Positions 36,221 through 46,014 of a DNA stretch of 64,000 nucleotides are shown here, piece by piece; the first letter of the stretch is position 1; the number at the start of each line of letters is the position of its first letter. Source of the stretch: Salifodinibacter halophilus (lineage in GTDB: Bacteria; Pseudomonadota; Gammaproteobacteria; Nevskiales; Salinisphaeraceae); contig JABEEB010000001.1 of assembly GCA_012999515.1 (NCBI GenBank), positions 992,001 to 1,056,000 of the forward strand, in the 5' to 3' direction. Position numbers and translations under genes: made by a program. Under the pieces are notes generated by a model. The model had not been told where the DNA came from and ran no database searches. It saw nothing but the letters and a program-made list of their open reading frames with translations.

Positions 36221-37132
36221 ATGCAAAACCATCGCACGAACAACGTTCAGTTCCACACGAGCCAGATTCTGGCGCTCGGGCTGGCCTTATTGGTCTGCAG
36301 TATGAGTGCCTGGGCCGGCAGCAATAGCGACGTACCGTCAATGAGCGGCAACGACAATAGCCAATCGATGCAACAGCGCGGTTTCTTTGGCAGCGTTGGC
36401 CATTATCTTGCCAACAACACGTACGCCAGCCTCGGCTATCTGCGGTTCGACTACATCGGCGATAGTAACAATCTGCAGGTTAACGGCGAATTAGCCCAAG
36501 CGTTAGCCGGTGGGGCGTCTGTGCCGAACTCGGGGTCGACGATCAGCGACGAAGAAACAGTCGGCGCCACGCTGGGCATCTTCATCCCCAAAACCGCACA
36601 CCATCTGTCACTGGAGTTCGGGCTCGCGCCGCCGATCGATTTTGCGTTCCAGATCTCGGGAGCCGGTCCAGATATAGGTAGCAAGCCGCCGGCCCAACTC
36701 GTAACTGGGGGCCCAATTGGGCGAAAAATTGGCACCTTCAAGACGCTTCCCCCCAACTTTACGCTGGTATTCCGCCCCTTCACCAAGACCCTGATCCAAC
36801 CTTACGTCGGCGCCGGCGCGATGTGGCTGCACTCCTACGACCAGGATGTCACCAACCCACGTCTTTCGACCGCCGCCGATACGCTTAACGCAACAGAGGC
36901 GCGTTTTGATCTCAGTCAACCGTGGGCATGTGTAGCGCAGGCCGGATTCGACATCGAGCTGCCCAAACCACTGTTTTTCAAGTTCGACGCACGCTACGTC
37001 GGTTGTGCAACGGTCGACGCCACACTCGAGCTTGGCAAACTCAAATCCAACGGTAGTCAGCTCGGTTCGATCACAACCGAGAACGACTTCGAGGCCATGC
37101 TTTATCAGGCGTCGTTCGGCATCAATTTCTGA
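36221..37132 (+). CDS. OmpW-family outer-membrane protein
   Basis: A 303-residue protein with an N-terminal signal sequence (hydrophobic LALGLALLVCSMSAWAG, cleavage likely after AWA) and an OmpW-like beta-barrel. The fold pattern is visible in GATLGIFIPKTAHHLSLEFGLAPP, LPPNFTLVFRPFTKTLIQPYVGAGAMW and a terminal aromatic residue (GINF) for BAM recognition. It is longer than E. coli OmpW because of a linker after the signal peptide and extra loop residues. OmpW proteins form hydrophobic channels for small nonpolar molecules. It is divergent from minC. Confidence 0.84.
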   Translation: MQNHRTNNVQFHTSQILALGLALLVCSMSAWAGSNSDVPSMSGNDNSQSMQQRGFFGSVGHYLANNTYASLGYLRFDYIGDSNNLQVNGELAQALAGGASVPNSGSTISDEETVGATLGIFIPKTAHHLSLEFGLAPPIDFAFQISGAGPDIGSKPPAQLVTGGPIGRKIGTFKTLPPNFTLVFRPFTKTLIQPYVGAGAMWLHSYDQDVTNPRLSTAADTLNATEARFDLSQPWACVAQAGFDIELPKPLFFKFDARYVGCATVDATLELGKLKSNGSQLGSITTENDFEAMLYQASFGINF

Positions 37133-37159
37133 TCGCCACGGCCGTGGCGGAGGTCGTCT

Positions 37160-37651
37160 ATGACTATTCGACTACTAACAGCCGCGTTATTTGTAGCCGC
37201 TAGCCCGCTTGCTCTGGCAAGCGGGCTCGGACCGGACGCGATTACCGGCGTCTGGCAAACCGAGTCCAAGGGCTACGTGCAGATCTACAAGCGCGACAGC
37301 GACTACGTCGGCCGAGCTGTCGGCGACGCCGAGGGCAAACCCAGATACGACAAAAACAACCCCGACAAGTCCAAGCGTGGCCGGCCATTGCTGGGTGTCA
37401 GACTCATCCGGCATCTGAAACACGACTCGGGCAGTAACTACCACGACGGCGAGGTCTACGATCCGGATAATGGCAAGACTTACAGCCTTGCCGGCGAGTT
37501 GGTCAATCGAGACACGCTACATCTACGCGGTTATGTCGGTATCTCGCTGTTCGGTAAAACCCAGACTTGGCACCGGATCGATCCACACCGGGCGAACGTC
37601 CACGAGAAACAACTACACAAGCCGCTAGCGCCCGGCCCCGGAAATGAATAA
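37160..37651 (+). CDS. DUF2147 family periplasmic protein
   Basis: A 163-residue secreted protein. The signal peptide ends about residue 20 (PLALASG), then DAITGVWQTESKGYVQIYKRDSDYVG begins a DUF2147 beta-barrel-like domain with RPLLGVRLIRHLKHD, DGEVYDPDNGKTYSLAGEL and LHLRGYVGISLFGKTQTWHRI. This family often lies beside outer-membrane protein genes; the function is not established. It is 27 bp after the ompW-like gene, on the same strand. Confidence 0.85.
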   Translation: MTIRLLTAALFVAASPLALASGLGPDAITGVWQTESKGYVQIYKRDSDYVGRAVGDAEGKPRYDKNNPDKSKRGRPLLGVRLIRHLKHDSGSNYHDGEVYDPDNGKTYSLAGELVNRDTLHLRGYVGISLFGKTQTWHRIDPHRANVHEKQLHKPLAPGPGNE

Positions 37652-37709
37652 TCCTTCAGCCATCCCGATGCGACGTCGTCGCTGATTGGGGCGGCGGCTC
37701 GCGCCGGGA

Positions 37710-38327
37710 TTAGCCGGCGGCCGACACAATACGCTGGGCCAGCGTACGCACGGCCTGGGACATCGTGCGACCAATGGCCTCGGGCGATCGCTTTTTGACC
37801 GCCAGCGGTTTATTGATAACCGCTGCGTTCTGAGCGACAGTTTCATGACTTTGGCGATTGGTCACGCGCCAATGCGCCGACAGGACGACTTTACCGGACG
37901 GTTGCGGCGCGAAGGTCGAGATATCGACGTGCACCGTGTAGGGCTTATGGCGATTTTGCTTAAGGCTGCTGTCGATAGTCGATTGCAGCAATGCGGTCAC
38001 CCCCGCCGGCAGGCGCTGCGCCCATTTGGCGTCGGCCAGCTCGTCGATCACGAAATCGCTGGCGCGATAGCGGATATGGTAACTATCCAGATAGTCGGGG
38101 ACTTTGACGCGGGCGACCTGCCAGTTCGCCCCCTGCCGCGCGACCTGGCTGGCCTGCGGCGGCGCCAGCAAGACTTGTTTGAGGGGCGGCGCGCCTGAAC
38201 AACCGGCAATCCCGGCCATCAGTGCAACCGCCGCGAGGGAGGTCGCGGCCCGGGGAACTAGCCGCTCCCAACAACCCGTGCATGATACGCGACGACGCTC
38301 GGAGAGATTGGCTGACAACCGCTGCAT
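37710..38327 (-). CDS. PqiC/YmbA-like transport-auxiliary outer-membrane lipoprotein
   Basis: A 205-residue protein with a lipobox (LMAGIAGC, Cys at about residue 43) and the fold of the ABC transport auxiliary component (DUF330) family: VARVKVPDYLDSYHIRYRASDFVIDELADAKWAQRLPAGV. In Pqi- and Mla-type systems this lipoprotein sits in the outer membrane and meets the MCE tunnel protein. It is the last gene after the permease, ATPase and MlaD-like genes. A later start nearer the signal sequence is possible. Confidence 0.82.
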   Translation of the reverse strand: MQRLSANLSERRRVSCTGCWERLVPRAATSLAAVALMAGIAGCSGAPPLKQVLLAPPQASQVARQGANWQVARVKVPDYLDSYHIRYRASDFVIDELADAKWAQRLPAGVTALLQSTIDSSLKQNRHKPYTVHVDISTFAPQPSGKVVLSAHWRVTNRQSHETVAQNAAVINKPLAVKKRSPEAIGRTMSQAVRTLAQRIVSAAG

Positions 38328-38336
38328 AGCGTAATC

Positions 38337-39335
38337 CTAACGCGAATCACCGTAAATCAAAGTATTCGGCTTGCGCTCGATGGTCTCGGTAAAATCGCGG
38401 AGATTGGCCGCGCTCGCCGATAAATCTCTAAGAATGTTCTTGATATCAGCGCGCGAGCTTTTGCCCGGTGCCACGAGGCTGTTCACATTTTTAGTCAATT
38501 GATTCAACTGTTTCGTGGTCTTGTGAGCGTTGGCCAAAACCTTGTCAAGTTGCTGGCCGCGCGCGCTCAGCTGCTTGTCCGCGGTTTTAGTTACCTTGTT
38601 GGCATTGCGGCTGAGTTGCTGCACTTGCTTAATCGTAGACTGCAATTGTTCGTTGTTGTCTTGGACCGCCTGACGCATGCTTTGCAACGTTTTTTGCGTG
38701 CTCGTCGTTGTCTTTTGCAGACTCGGCCCAATTTGATTAACGGTTTCGTCCAGATCGTTACTCAAGTTGATAAGCGATTTCATCGTCGTGTTCAACCGCT
38801 TGATGGTCTTCTTCCACGGCAGATCCACGACTTTGTTTTTAACCTTGCTGATCTGCGATTGCGTAGCGGGGATTTGCGGCAAGCTGACTCGGCCCGGTGA
38901 CACGGCGTAGGCAATTGACGTATCCGGCTTAAAGCTCAGGTTGACCGCCAATTCCGAAGTGACATAGCTGTAGACCACAAGCTGAGCCCGCAGGCCATTT
39001 TTCACCAGTTTCTCGATGGAAGGATTAGCCGCACGATCCTTGCCATTGAGGCCAGCCGCCTTGTCGGTTACCGAAATCTTGACAGCGATACGCGCGTGGT
39101 CGGTTTCCGGGTCAACGCGCACCTGAACCTGTTGAACCGTGCCAACTTTCACACCGCGGAAAAGCACACGACCGCCCTTGGATAGGCCGAGTACAGACTG
39201 GTTGAAAAACACCACTGCTTGCCGCTTTTGGGAAAACAGTTGCGCGCCACCGAATATCAGCACACCAAGTGCCGTGAGGATAAGCGCTCCGACCAGGAAG
39301 GCGCCGACCATCGCATACGTGCGATTACTCGCCAT
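38337..39335 (-). CDS. MCE/MlaD-domain lipid-transport protein
   Basis: A 332-residue protein anchored by one N-terminal membrane segment (MVGAFLVGALILTALGVLIFGG) with one MCE domain (VVFFNQSVLGLSKGGRVLFRGVKVGTVQQV). The long polar C-terminal part (about residues 170-320) is rich in Gln, Asn, Lys and Thr with heptad-like spacing, so probably coiled coil, as in PqiB/LetB-like proteins reaching across the periplasm. It overlaps the ATPase gene by 11 bases. It likely binds lipids between inner and outer membrane. Confidence 0.88.
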   Translation of the reverse strand: MASNRTYAMVGAFLVGALILTALGVLIFGGAQLFSQKRQAVVFFNQSVLGLSKGGRVLFRGVKVGTVQQVQVRVDPETDHARIAVKISVTDKAAGLNGKDRAANPSIEKLVKNGLRAQLVVYSYVTSELAVNLSFKPDTSIAYAVSPGRVSLPQIPATQSQISKVKNKVVDLPWKKTIKRLNTTMKSLINLSNDLDETVNQIGPSLQKTTTSTQKTLQSMRQAVQDNNEQLQSTIKQVQQLSRNANKVTKTADKQLSARGQQLDKVLANAHKTTKQLNQLTKNVNSLVAPGKSSRADIKNILRDLSASAANLRDFTETIERKPNTLIYGDSR

Positions 39336-40125
39336 CCGTTGCCTCCTCCACTACAGGCGTGCGCGTAAGAAACGCTCGCACACGGTTTGGCGCTGCATTT
39401 TCGACCAGCTCGCCCGGCTTGCCGTGGGCGATAGCTGTTTTTTCGACATTGTCGAGATAGATACTGTCGTCGGCGATGGCAAAAATACTCGGCAACTCAT
39501 GCGAAACGGCCACAACGGTAACACCGAGCGCATCGCGCAGCTTCAGAATCAAACCGTCGAGTTGTTGCGACGTATTCGGATCAAGCCCGGCGCTGGGTTC
39601 ATCCAAAAACAGATAACTCGGATCCAGTGCCATAGCTCGTGCGAGTCCCGCTCGTTTGCGCATACCACCCGACAGTTCGTTCGGCATGCGGTTCTGACGA
39701 CCGTCGAGCCCAACAAGGGCCAGTTTGAATGCGACCTGATCGTCGATCTCCGCCGGCCGAAGCTTGGTGTGAAGCTGTAGTGGCAGTGCCACGTTTTCGG
39801 CCAAGGTCATCGACGACCACAACGCCGAATTCTGAAATAGCACGCCGATGCGGTCCTGAATCGCGTTGCGCTTCTGAACATCGCCGTCGGTCAACGACTG
39901 GCCGTCGAACATGATCCGGCCTTGGCTGGCCCGCTGCAGGTCGATCATGTGCCGCAACAACGTCGATTTGCCACAGCCGGATACGCCCATGATCATAAAA
40001 ACCGATGCTGGCGCGATGTGGAACGACAGGTCGCGCTGTACAAGCGTATGACCGAAATACATCGACAAATCGCGAACGACGATGCCGCGGCTATCCGCGC
40101 CGGTTGCGTCGGCCAGCGCTACCAT
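39325..40125 (-). CDS. MlaF-type ABC transporter ATP-binding protein
   Basis: A 266-residue ATPase. Walker A is GVSGCGKSTLLRHMI, the Q-loop VLFQNSALWSSMT, the signature NELSGGMRKRAGLARAMALDPSYLFLDEPSAGLDP with Walker B, and the H-loop VVAVSHELPS. The ABC signature plus RKRAGLARA and the DEPSAGLDP form are typical of Mla (formerly Ttg2A-like) ATPases. The ATG at 40125 is three bases beyond the permease stop; longer readings are His- and Arg-rich and unlikely. Confidence 0.9.
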   Translation of the reverse strand: MVALADATGADSRGIVVRDLSMYFGHTLVQRDLSFHIAPASVFMIMGVSGCGKSTLLRHMIDLQRASQGRIMFDGQSLTDGDVQKRNAIQDRIGVLFQNSALWSSMTLAENVALPLQLHTKLRPAEIDDQVAFKLALVGLDGRQNRMPNELSGGMRKRAGLARAMALDPSYLFLDEPSAGLDPNTSQQLDGLILKLRDALGVTVVAVSHELPSIFAIADDSIYLDNVEKTAIAHGKPGELVENAAPNRVRAFLTRTPVVEEATDGE

Positions 40126-40127
40126 CG

Positions 40128-41264
40128 TCAAATGCCCAGCGCGTTGGTGCCGAGCGCAAACACAGCGTCGACGATGATGATGCCGATGATGCACACGACC
40201 ACGGTCCGGGTGGCCGCACGCCCGACTTCGGCCGCATTACGCCCGGCATTTAAACCAAGATAGCAGCTCGCCAACGCAATCAGAACGCCGAAAAATACAG
40301 ATTTGGCGAAGCCGATTATAAAATGTTGAGCCGCCACGGCCGACTGCAGCCGATGGATAAAAGCCGCCGGTGGCGTGCCGATGACGAGCTCGGCGACCAA
40401 CAAACCGCCGATAATACCGACCGCCGTAGCATAGAGGTATATAAGCGGCATCATCAGTGACAGGGCGGCGAGCCGCGGCATAACCAGAAAATCGAACGGC
40501 GAAACACCCGTCATGCGGAGCGCGTCGACTTCTTCGTTGGCCTGCATGGTCGCCAGATGTGCCGCGAAGGCCGCGCCAATGCGTCCAGACATGACGATCG
40601 CCGTCATGAGGGCCGCCATTTCGCGGGCCACCGCGATACCCACCAGATCGGCCAGATACATACCCGCGCCGAATGCCTTCAACTGTATGGCGCCGACAAA
40701 ACCGAGCACAGTCCCAACCAGCAAATTGACGATCGTCACGACCGGCAACGATGCAGCGCCTGCTTCCTGCAGATAGTTGACAAAATCGCGCAAACTGCTC
40801 TGTGAGCGCCCGAGCACGAAACGAGGCGTTGCGGCGGCGGCATAGCCGATAAATTCGAGCACACTGACGGCGGCTAGATAGCGTTGCCACCCGAAACTTC
40901 CGATACGCTCGAACAGCCTCGGAGACGGTGCCTTGGCCGGCGTTTGGGCGACGGATGTACCAGCCAACCCTATTAACGCGCCGAGGTTCTCCCCCAGGTT
41001 TTGATGCGAAACGGATACGCCGCGCGCAGCCAGCTCTGCGCCCAGAGCCCATATAAAAGCAGCTGCACGTGGATGCTCGCGCGTCAGGGACGTGCCGTCG
41101 ATGACCACCGAATCCGCGCGGCTCGCTGCCAGCTGTTGCGCCACATCCCGGCTGGCCGGAAGCTGTGACGCCTGTCCCCAGTCACTACCCAGCCACACCA
41201 TAGCGGGTGTGGCAGCAGTTTCCACGCTGGCAAGTTCCACGCTGCGAGCCCACCCCTGGGGCAT
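40128..41264 (-). CDS. MlaE-type permease with N-terminal STAS domain
   Basis: A 378-residue protein. Residues about 20-105 look like a STAS domain (MVWLGSDWG, ADSVVIDGTSLT), the role played by separate MlaB in E. coli. From about 125 the MlaE permease follows: FVGAIQLKAFGAGMYLADLVGIAVAREMAALMTAIVMSGRIGAAFAAHLATMQANEEVDALRMTGV is the conserved core, with six hydrophobic segments. The start is only five bases past the outer-membrane channel gene stop, so it is almost certainly cotranscribed with the RND pump genes. Confidence 0.9.
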   Translation of the reverse strand: MPQGWARSVELASVETAATPAMVWLGSDWGQASQLPASRDVAQQLAASRADSVVIDGTSLTREHPRAAAFIWALGAELAARGVSVSHQNLGENLGALIGLAGTSVAQTPAKAPSPRLFERIGSFGWQRYLAAVSVLEFIGYAAAATPRFVLGRSQSSLRDFVNYLQEAGAASLPVVTIVNLLVGTVLGFVGAIQLKAFGAGMYLADLVGIAVAREMAALMTAIVMSGRIGAAFAAHLATMQANEEVDALRMTGVSPFDFLVMPRLAALSLMMPLIYLYATAVGIIGGLLVAELVIGTPPAAFIHRLQSAVAAQHFIIGFAKSVFFGVLIALASCYLGLNAGRNAAEVGRAATRTVVVCIIGIIIVDAVFALGTNALGI

Positions 41265-41269
41265 ATCAG

Positions 41270-42787
41270 CTAGTCGGCCGACGCGTTGTCCGCACTCGCC
41301 TTGCCATCGGAGGCATCCCGAGCACGCTGATCGTACTCGCGCATTGTGTCTTCCATGGCCGGCGTCAACGAATCGCTAGAGTGCGTCCAACCACCGCCAA
41401 TCGCCTTATACAGGTTGGCGATGGCCGTAAAGCGGTTGCGGATCGACGTCGCGAGATCGAGCTGGGTGCTATAGACGTTTCGCTGGGCATCCAACACATT
41501 AAAGAAATTGGTCTGCCCCGCTTTGTAGCGAGTCCGTGCCAGTTGCAATGTATCGCGATATTTTTGCAGCTCGCTGCGTACCGACTGCAATCGCTGTTTC
41601 GTATATTTGACCTCGGTCAACGCATCCGACACACCCTTGAAAGCTTGGCGCAACGTTTGCCGATACGCGATCACTGCCTGTTGTTTGCGTGCTTTCTTGC
41701 TGGTGTAGTTTGCGCTTCGCTGGCCGAAATCCAGAATCGGCTGCGTAATCGACCCGGTGATGCTCGAGGCTGTCGACAGCGGATCAAACAGGTCGCTGAC
41801 GTCGGTCGATTTGCTCCCGATCATGGCCGTGATATTAAACGTCGGGAAGAACTTGGCCTTCGCCGCACCGACATCGGCATTAGCCGCGATCAATTTCGCT
41901 TCGGCAGCACGGATGTCCGGGCGGCGATCGACGACTAGCGATGGGATTGCCTTGGGCAACTCTGGCACTTTGATTTGCGAGAACTTGCCATCCGCGACTT
42001 CCATGTGGTTCATGATCTGTCGCGGTGTCTTACCGGTCAGAATCGCAAGCGCGGTTTTCTGCTTGCCAACCTGTTTTTTAAGCGGTGGTAACTGGGCACG
42101 CGCGCTCTGCAACAACGAGCGCGTCTGTAACAGTGTCAATTTATTGATTGCACCGTATTTGTAACGCTTTTTGTCGAGGCTCAACCCCTTTTTCCGCGTC
42201 TCGATCGTGTCCTGTGTCACACGAATCTGGCGCTGGAGCGAACGCAGCGTTAGATAGTTCGTCACGACATCGGCGATCACCGTCAGCCGGATCGAATCCT
42301 GGGTGTAGGCCGATGACAGCAACTGCGCACGTGCTGCCTGTCTGCTACGCCGCAGGCGCCCGAACAAATCAACTTCATAATCCAACGTCCCGGATACCGA
42401 GAATTGGTCAGAACGCCGATCAGCGGATGACGCTCCACTAGCACTATTTCTGCTTACCTCCTGACGTGCCGCATCGGCCTGACCTGACACGGTCGGGAAC
42501 AGGTCCGCATTGGCCATGCCGAGTGCCGCTCGCTCTTGGCGCACCACCTGCACCTGCTTAGCGATCTTCAGATTGCGGTCGAGCGCTTCGTTGATCATGT
42601 GGTTCAGCTTTGCATCGCCGAATTTCTCCCACCACGAAGCCAACGCTTTGCGCTGTTTCTGCGATAAATGCGTCGACGCGAATTTCGACGACGGCATATC
42701 AACGCTCGGCCGCTTATAGTCCGGCCCCAGTGTGCAACCGGCAAGGCCTACCAACGCTGCCAAACCAAGTACGGCAAGCTTATTCAT
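41270..42787 (-). CDS. RND efflux outer-membrane lipoprotein (OprM/NodT family)
   Basis: A 505-residue TolC-like channel subunit. The lipobox LVGLAGCTLGPDYKRP puts the acylated Cys at about residue 18, and the YKRPSVDMP start is typical of NodT/OprM. Two OEP repeats follow, with QVQVVRQERAALGMANADLFPTVSG, VDLFGRLRRSRQAARAQ and VDRRPDIRAAEAKLIAANADVGAAKAKFFPTF as landmarks. The ATG at 42787 overlaps the pump gene end by eight bases; the upstream in-frame start at 42838 would add unrelated residues. It completes the tripartite pump. Confidence 0.9.
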   Translation of the reverse strand: MNKLAVLGLAALVGLAGCTLGPDYKRPSVDMPSSKFASTHLSQKQRKALASWWEKFGDAKLNHMINEALDRNLKIAKQVQVVRQERAALGMANADLFPTVSGQADAARQEVSRNSASGASSADRRSDQFSVSGTLDYEVDLFGRLRRSRQAARAQLLSSAYTQDSIRLTVIADVVTNYLTLRSLQRQIRVTQDTIETRKKGLSLDKKRYKYGAINKLTLLQTRSLLQSARAQLPPLKKQVGKQKTALAILTGKTPRQIMNHMEVADGKFSQIKVPELPKAIPSLVVDRRPDIRAAEAKLIAANADVGAAKAKFFPTFNITAMIGSKSTDVSDLFDPLSTASSITGSITQPILDFGQRSANYTSKKARKQQAVIAYRQTLRQAFKGVSDALTEVKYTKQRLQSVRSELQKYRDTLQLARTRYKAGQTNFFNVLDAQRNVYSTQLDLATSIRNRFTAIANLYKAIGGGWTHSSDSLTPAMEDTMREYDQRARDASDGKASADNASAD

Positions 42788-45700
42788 GGTTATTGCCTCC
42801 GTTATTACGCTGGTCAGGCAGTTTATAGTCGGTTTCATCGGTCACTCGATGGTCGGTATCCACATTCGCGACTGGCGGGCCACCGCCGCTGCCATCGTCA
42901 TGCCGACGCCGCGATACAGCCTCACTGCTGCGCTGGAGCAGATCGTAAGCCAGCGGCACGAACAGAATTGCAAAGGCCGTGGCCGCCAACATGCCACCAA
43001 TCACAGTAGCGCCAATCGCGACACGACTGTTCGACGACGGTCCAGTCGCCGTAATCAACGGCGTACTCGCCAGAATGAAGGTCAACGAGGTCATGACAAT
43101 TGGCCGGAAGCGCAACTCGGCCGCCGCGTACGCGGCTTCAGCCGGTGTTTTGCCGTTCCGGCGCTCTAACACCGCGAATTCGACAATCAGGATGGCGTTC
43201 TTGGCAGCCAAGCCAATTAACACCAGCATCCCGACGGTGAAATACACGTTGTTATTGACACCGAAGACCCAGATCGCGACGAACGCTCCAAGGGCTGCGA
43301 ACGGTACTGCAACAATCACAGCCAGTGGCAATGTCCATTGCTCATACTGCGCGGCCAGGATCAAAAACACCATCACCACGCCAAAGCTGAGCGCAATGAG
43401 CTGTGAATCACCGCTTTTCTCGGCCTGGTAGGCCGTGCCCGTAAACTGGAACCGATAGCCCTTATCAATCACATTGTTCGCGACCTGCTTGATCGCTTGG
43501 TTGGCCTGGCCAGAACTGTAACCGGGCGCTGCCCCACCTCGAATCTTAGCCGCCGGAAAGACGTTATAGCGCTCCACGATGTCCGGACCGGTGACACGTT
43601 CAGTCGACACCAACGAACTCACCGGGATCATCTTGTCAGTCGTTTGGGACTGCACATAAACCCCAGCCAGATCTTTGGGCTTCATGCGGTACGGTGCGTC
43701 CGCTTGCAGGTTCACCTGCCAGTTACGCCCAAGCATCGTGAACCGATTGACGAACAACCGGCCAAACGTGGCCTGCAAGGTATCGAAGACATTACTGACC
43801 GGCACACCCAGTGTCTTGGCCTTTTCACGGTCGACATCGACATGGTACCGCGGCACATTGGTCGTCAAGGTCGTTTTAACGCCAGCCAACTTCGGATTTT
43901 TATTGGCAGCAGCCGACAATTTATCCGCCTGTTTTTTCAGGGTGTTGTAATCGGCACCGCCAATCGCTTGCAGATACCCCTCAAAACCACCGGTCGTCGA
44001 AAGACCGATGATTGGCGGCGGGTTCAGCGACACGATTTGGGCCGATGGAATATGGGCACCGATCCCCATGATTTTCTTGACCTGATCGAATGAACTGGCC
44101 TCACGCTCACTCCATTCTTTCAAGGTCACAAACGCGATGCCCGCAAACGTCCGCGTCGAGCCGGCCAGAAAATCGAAGCCGGGAATGCGGACCACACTCT
44201 TCACACCCGGCATTTGTTTCCGGATTTGCGTGCTCAGTTTCGCGCTAGCTTCTTGCGTGCGTTGCAATGAGCTGGCCGGGGGCAAGCGATAAATGGCAAA
44301 AACATAGCCTTGGTCTTCTTGTGGTATCAGCCCCGGCGGCACTTGTTGCGAAGCAATCCAAGTGGCCCCCAGCACACCGGCAAACAGCATAATACCGATC
44401 AGTGCGTGGCGTAGCAGGAAGTTAACACCCCAGAGATACGCACCTGTCAGCTTGGAAAAAGCCTTATTGAATAGCCGGAAAGGCAACCAGGGTTGCTGCT
44501 GCCCCTTTTTGAGAAACAGCGCGCACAGCGCCGGGGTCAGCGTCAGCGCCACGAAACCGGAAATCGCGATCGACATGGCAATAGTGATCGCGAACTGGCG
44601 ATACATCTCACCGGATAAGCCGCCCAGGAATCCGACTGGGATAAACACAGCGTTCAGTGCAAGTACCACCGCTATGACCGGACCGGTGACCTCCCTCATG
44701 GCCACAATGGCGGCTTCACGTGCCGGCCTGCCCTCTTCGCTCATGTGCCGTTCGACGTTCTCGATCACGATGATCGCGTCGTCGACAACCATCCCGATCG
44801 CCAGGATCATGCCGAAAAGTGTCAGCAGATTGATCGAGAACCCAAGCTCATAGATACCGGCAAATGTACCCAGCAGAGCCACGGGAACAGCCGCCATCGG
44901 GATCAGCGTGGCGCGCACATTCTGCAAAAAGGTAAAGATGACCGCCATCACCAGCGCGAGCGAAATCACCAAGGTGAAAACCACCTCTTCGATCGAGGCT
45001 CGCACGAATTGCGTGGTATTGAACGGGATCTTATAGGACAGCCCATTGGGCATATTGCCCTTGAGCTCCGCCATGCGATCGCGCACGCGGTCGGCCGTGG
45101 CCAGCGCGTTCGAGCCGGGCGACAGATAAATCGCCATCGGCACAGCCGGCTGGCCGTTATAAGCATGGCCGGTGCTATACGTTTGAGCCCCGAGCTCGAC
45201 ACGGGCAACATCTTTCAAACGCAGAATCTTGCCATTCTCTTTGGCCCGCAGAATAATATCTTTGAACTGCTTGGCCTCCGAGAAACGCCCCTGCGCCGAA
45301 GCCTTGAACGTGAATGCAGTATCGGCGTTGCCATAAGGCTTGGCGCCGAATTGACCCGCTGCAAACTGCGAATTCTGCCCCTCGATCGCAGTTTTGACGT
45401 CGGTCGTAGTGAGGTTATAACGCGCCATCTTGGCCGGATTCAGCCAGATACGCATGGAATAATCTTCGTTCGAAAACAGCTGCGCCTGACCAACGCCCTT
45501 AACACGTTTGAGGGCGTTAATAACGTTAACCAACGCGTAGTTACTGATATAAGTCGTATCGAACGTCTGCTCGGGTGAGTACAGCATCACCACCTGCAGA
45601 ACATTAGTCGACCGCTTACGCACCTTAACGCCGGTTTTCTGAACAGTTGCGGGCAGTTTCGAGCGGGCCGACTGCACGCGATTGTTGACGTTAATCGTGG

Positions 45701-46010
45701 CCTGATCCGGATCGGTACCGACCGCAAACGTTACCGAAATCGTCACGTTCCCGGAGTCCGACGAGGTCGAACTCTGGTAAAGCATATCGTCGGTGCCGTT
45801 GATGGCCTTTTCCAGCGGCGCGGCGACCGTTTCGGCAACCTCCTCCGCGCTGGCACCGGGATAGCTCGCCGTGACGTTGACTTCAGGTGGCACAACATCG
45901 GGATACTGCGATATAGGCAGCGAACGCACCCCGAGAATGCCGGCGATCACGATAACGATCGATATGACGCACGCAAAAACCGGCCGGTCGATGAAAAAAC
46001 GTGACAACAT
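42780..46010 (-). CDS. RND multidrug efflux pump, AcrB/HAE1 type
   Basis: A 1076-residue inner-membrane pump, the usual AcrB length plus about 30 extra residues at the C-terminus. It begins MLSRFFIDRPVFACVISIVI and has the proton-relay segment GMVVDDAIIVIENVERHM with two Asp in TM4, then the second half repeat ending AKNAILIVEFAVLERRNG. The periplasmic docking and porter domains are complete, without visible frameshift. The polar Arg/Asp/Gly-rich tail after FVPLAYDLLQRSSEA has no known function. Four bases separate it from the adaptor gene. Confidence 0.94.
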   Translation of the reverse strand: MLSRFFIDRPVFACVISIVIVIAGILGVRSLPISQYPDVVPPEVNVTASYPGASAEEVAETVAAPLEKAINGTDDMLYQSSTSSDSGNVTISVTFAVGTDPDQATINVNNRVQSARSKLPATVQKTGVKVRKRSTNVLQVVMLYSPEQTFDTTYISNYALVNVINALKRVKGVGQAQLFSNEDYSMRIWLNPAKMARYNLTTTDVKTAIEGQNSQFAAGQFGAKPYGNADTAFTFKASAQGRFSEAKQFKDIILRAKENGKILRLKDVARVELGAQTYSTGHAYNGQPAVPMAIYLSPGSNALATADRVRDRMAELKGNMPNGLSYKIPFNTTQFVRASIEEVVFTLVISLALVMAVIFTFLQNVRATLIPMAAVPVALLGTFAGIYELGFSINLLTLFGMILAIGMVVDDAIIVIENVERHMSEEGRPAREAAIVAMREVTGPVIAVVLALNAVFIPVGFLGGLSGEMYRQFAITIAMSIAISGFVALTLTPALCALFLKKGQQQPWLPFRLFNKAFSKLTGAYLWGVNFLLRHALIGIMLFAGVLGATWIASQQVPPGLIPQEDQGYVFAIYRLPPASSLQRTQEASAKLSTQIRKQMPGVKSVVRIPGFDFLAGSTRTFAGIAFVTLKEWSEREASSFDQVKKIMGIGAHIPSAQIVSLNPPPIIGLSTTGGFEGYLQAIGGADYNTLKKQADKLSAAANKNPKLAGVKTTLTTNVPRYHVDVDREKAKTLGVPVSNVFDTLQATFGRLFVNRFTMLGRNWQVNLQADAPYRMKPKDLAGVYVQSQTTDKMIPVSSLVSTERVTGPDIVERYNVFPAAKIRGGAAPGYSSGQANQAIKQVANNVIDKGYRFQFTGTAYQAEKSGDSQLIALSFGVVMVFLILAAQYEQWTLPLAVIVAVPFAALGAFVAIWVFGVNNNVYFTVGMLVLIGLAAKNAILIVEFAVLERRNGKTPAEAAYAAAELRFRPIVMTSLTFILASTPLITATGPSSNSRVAIGATVIGGMLAATAFAILFVPLAYDLLQRSSEAVSRRRHDDGSGGGPPVANVDTDHRVTDETDYKLPDQRNNGGNNHE

Positions 46011-46014
46011 GACG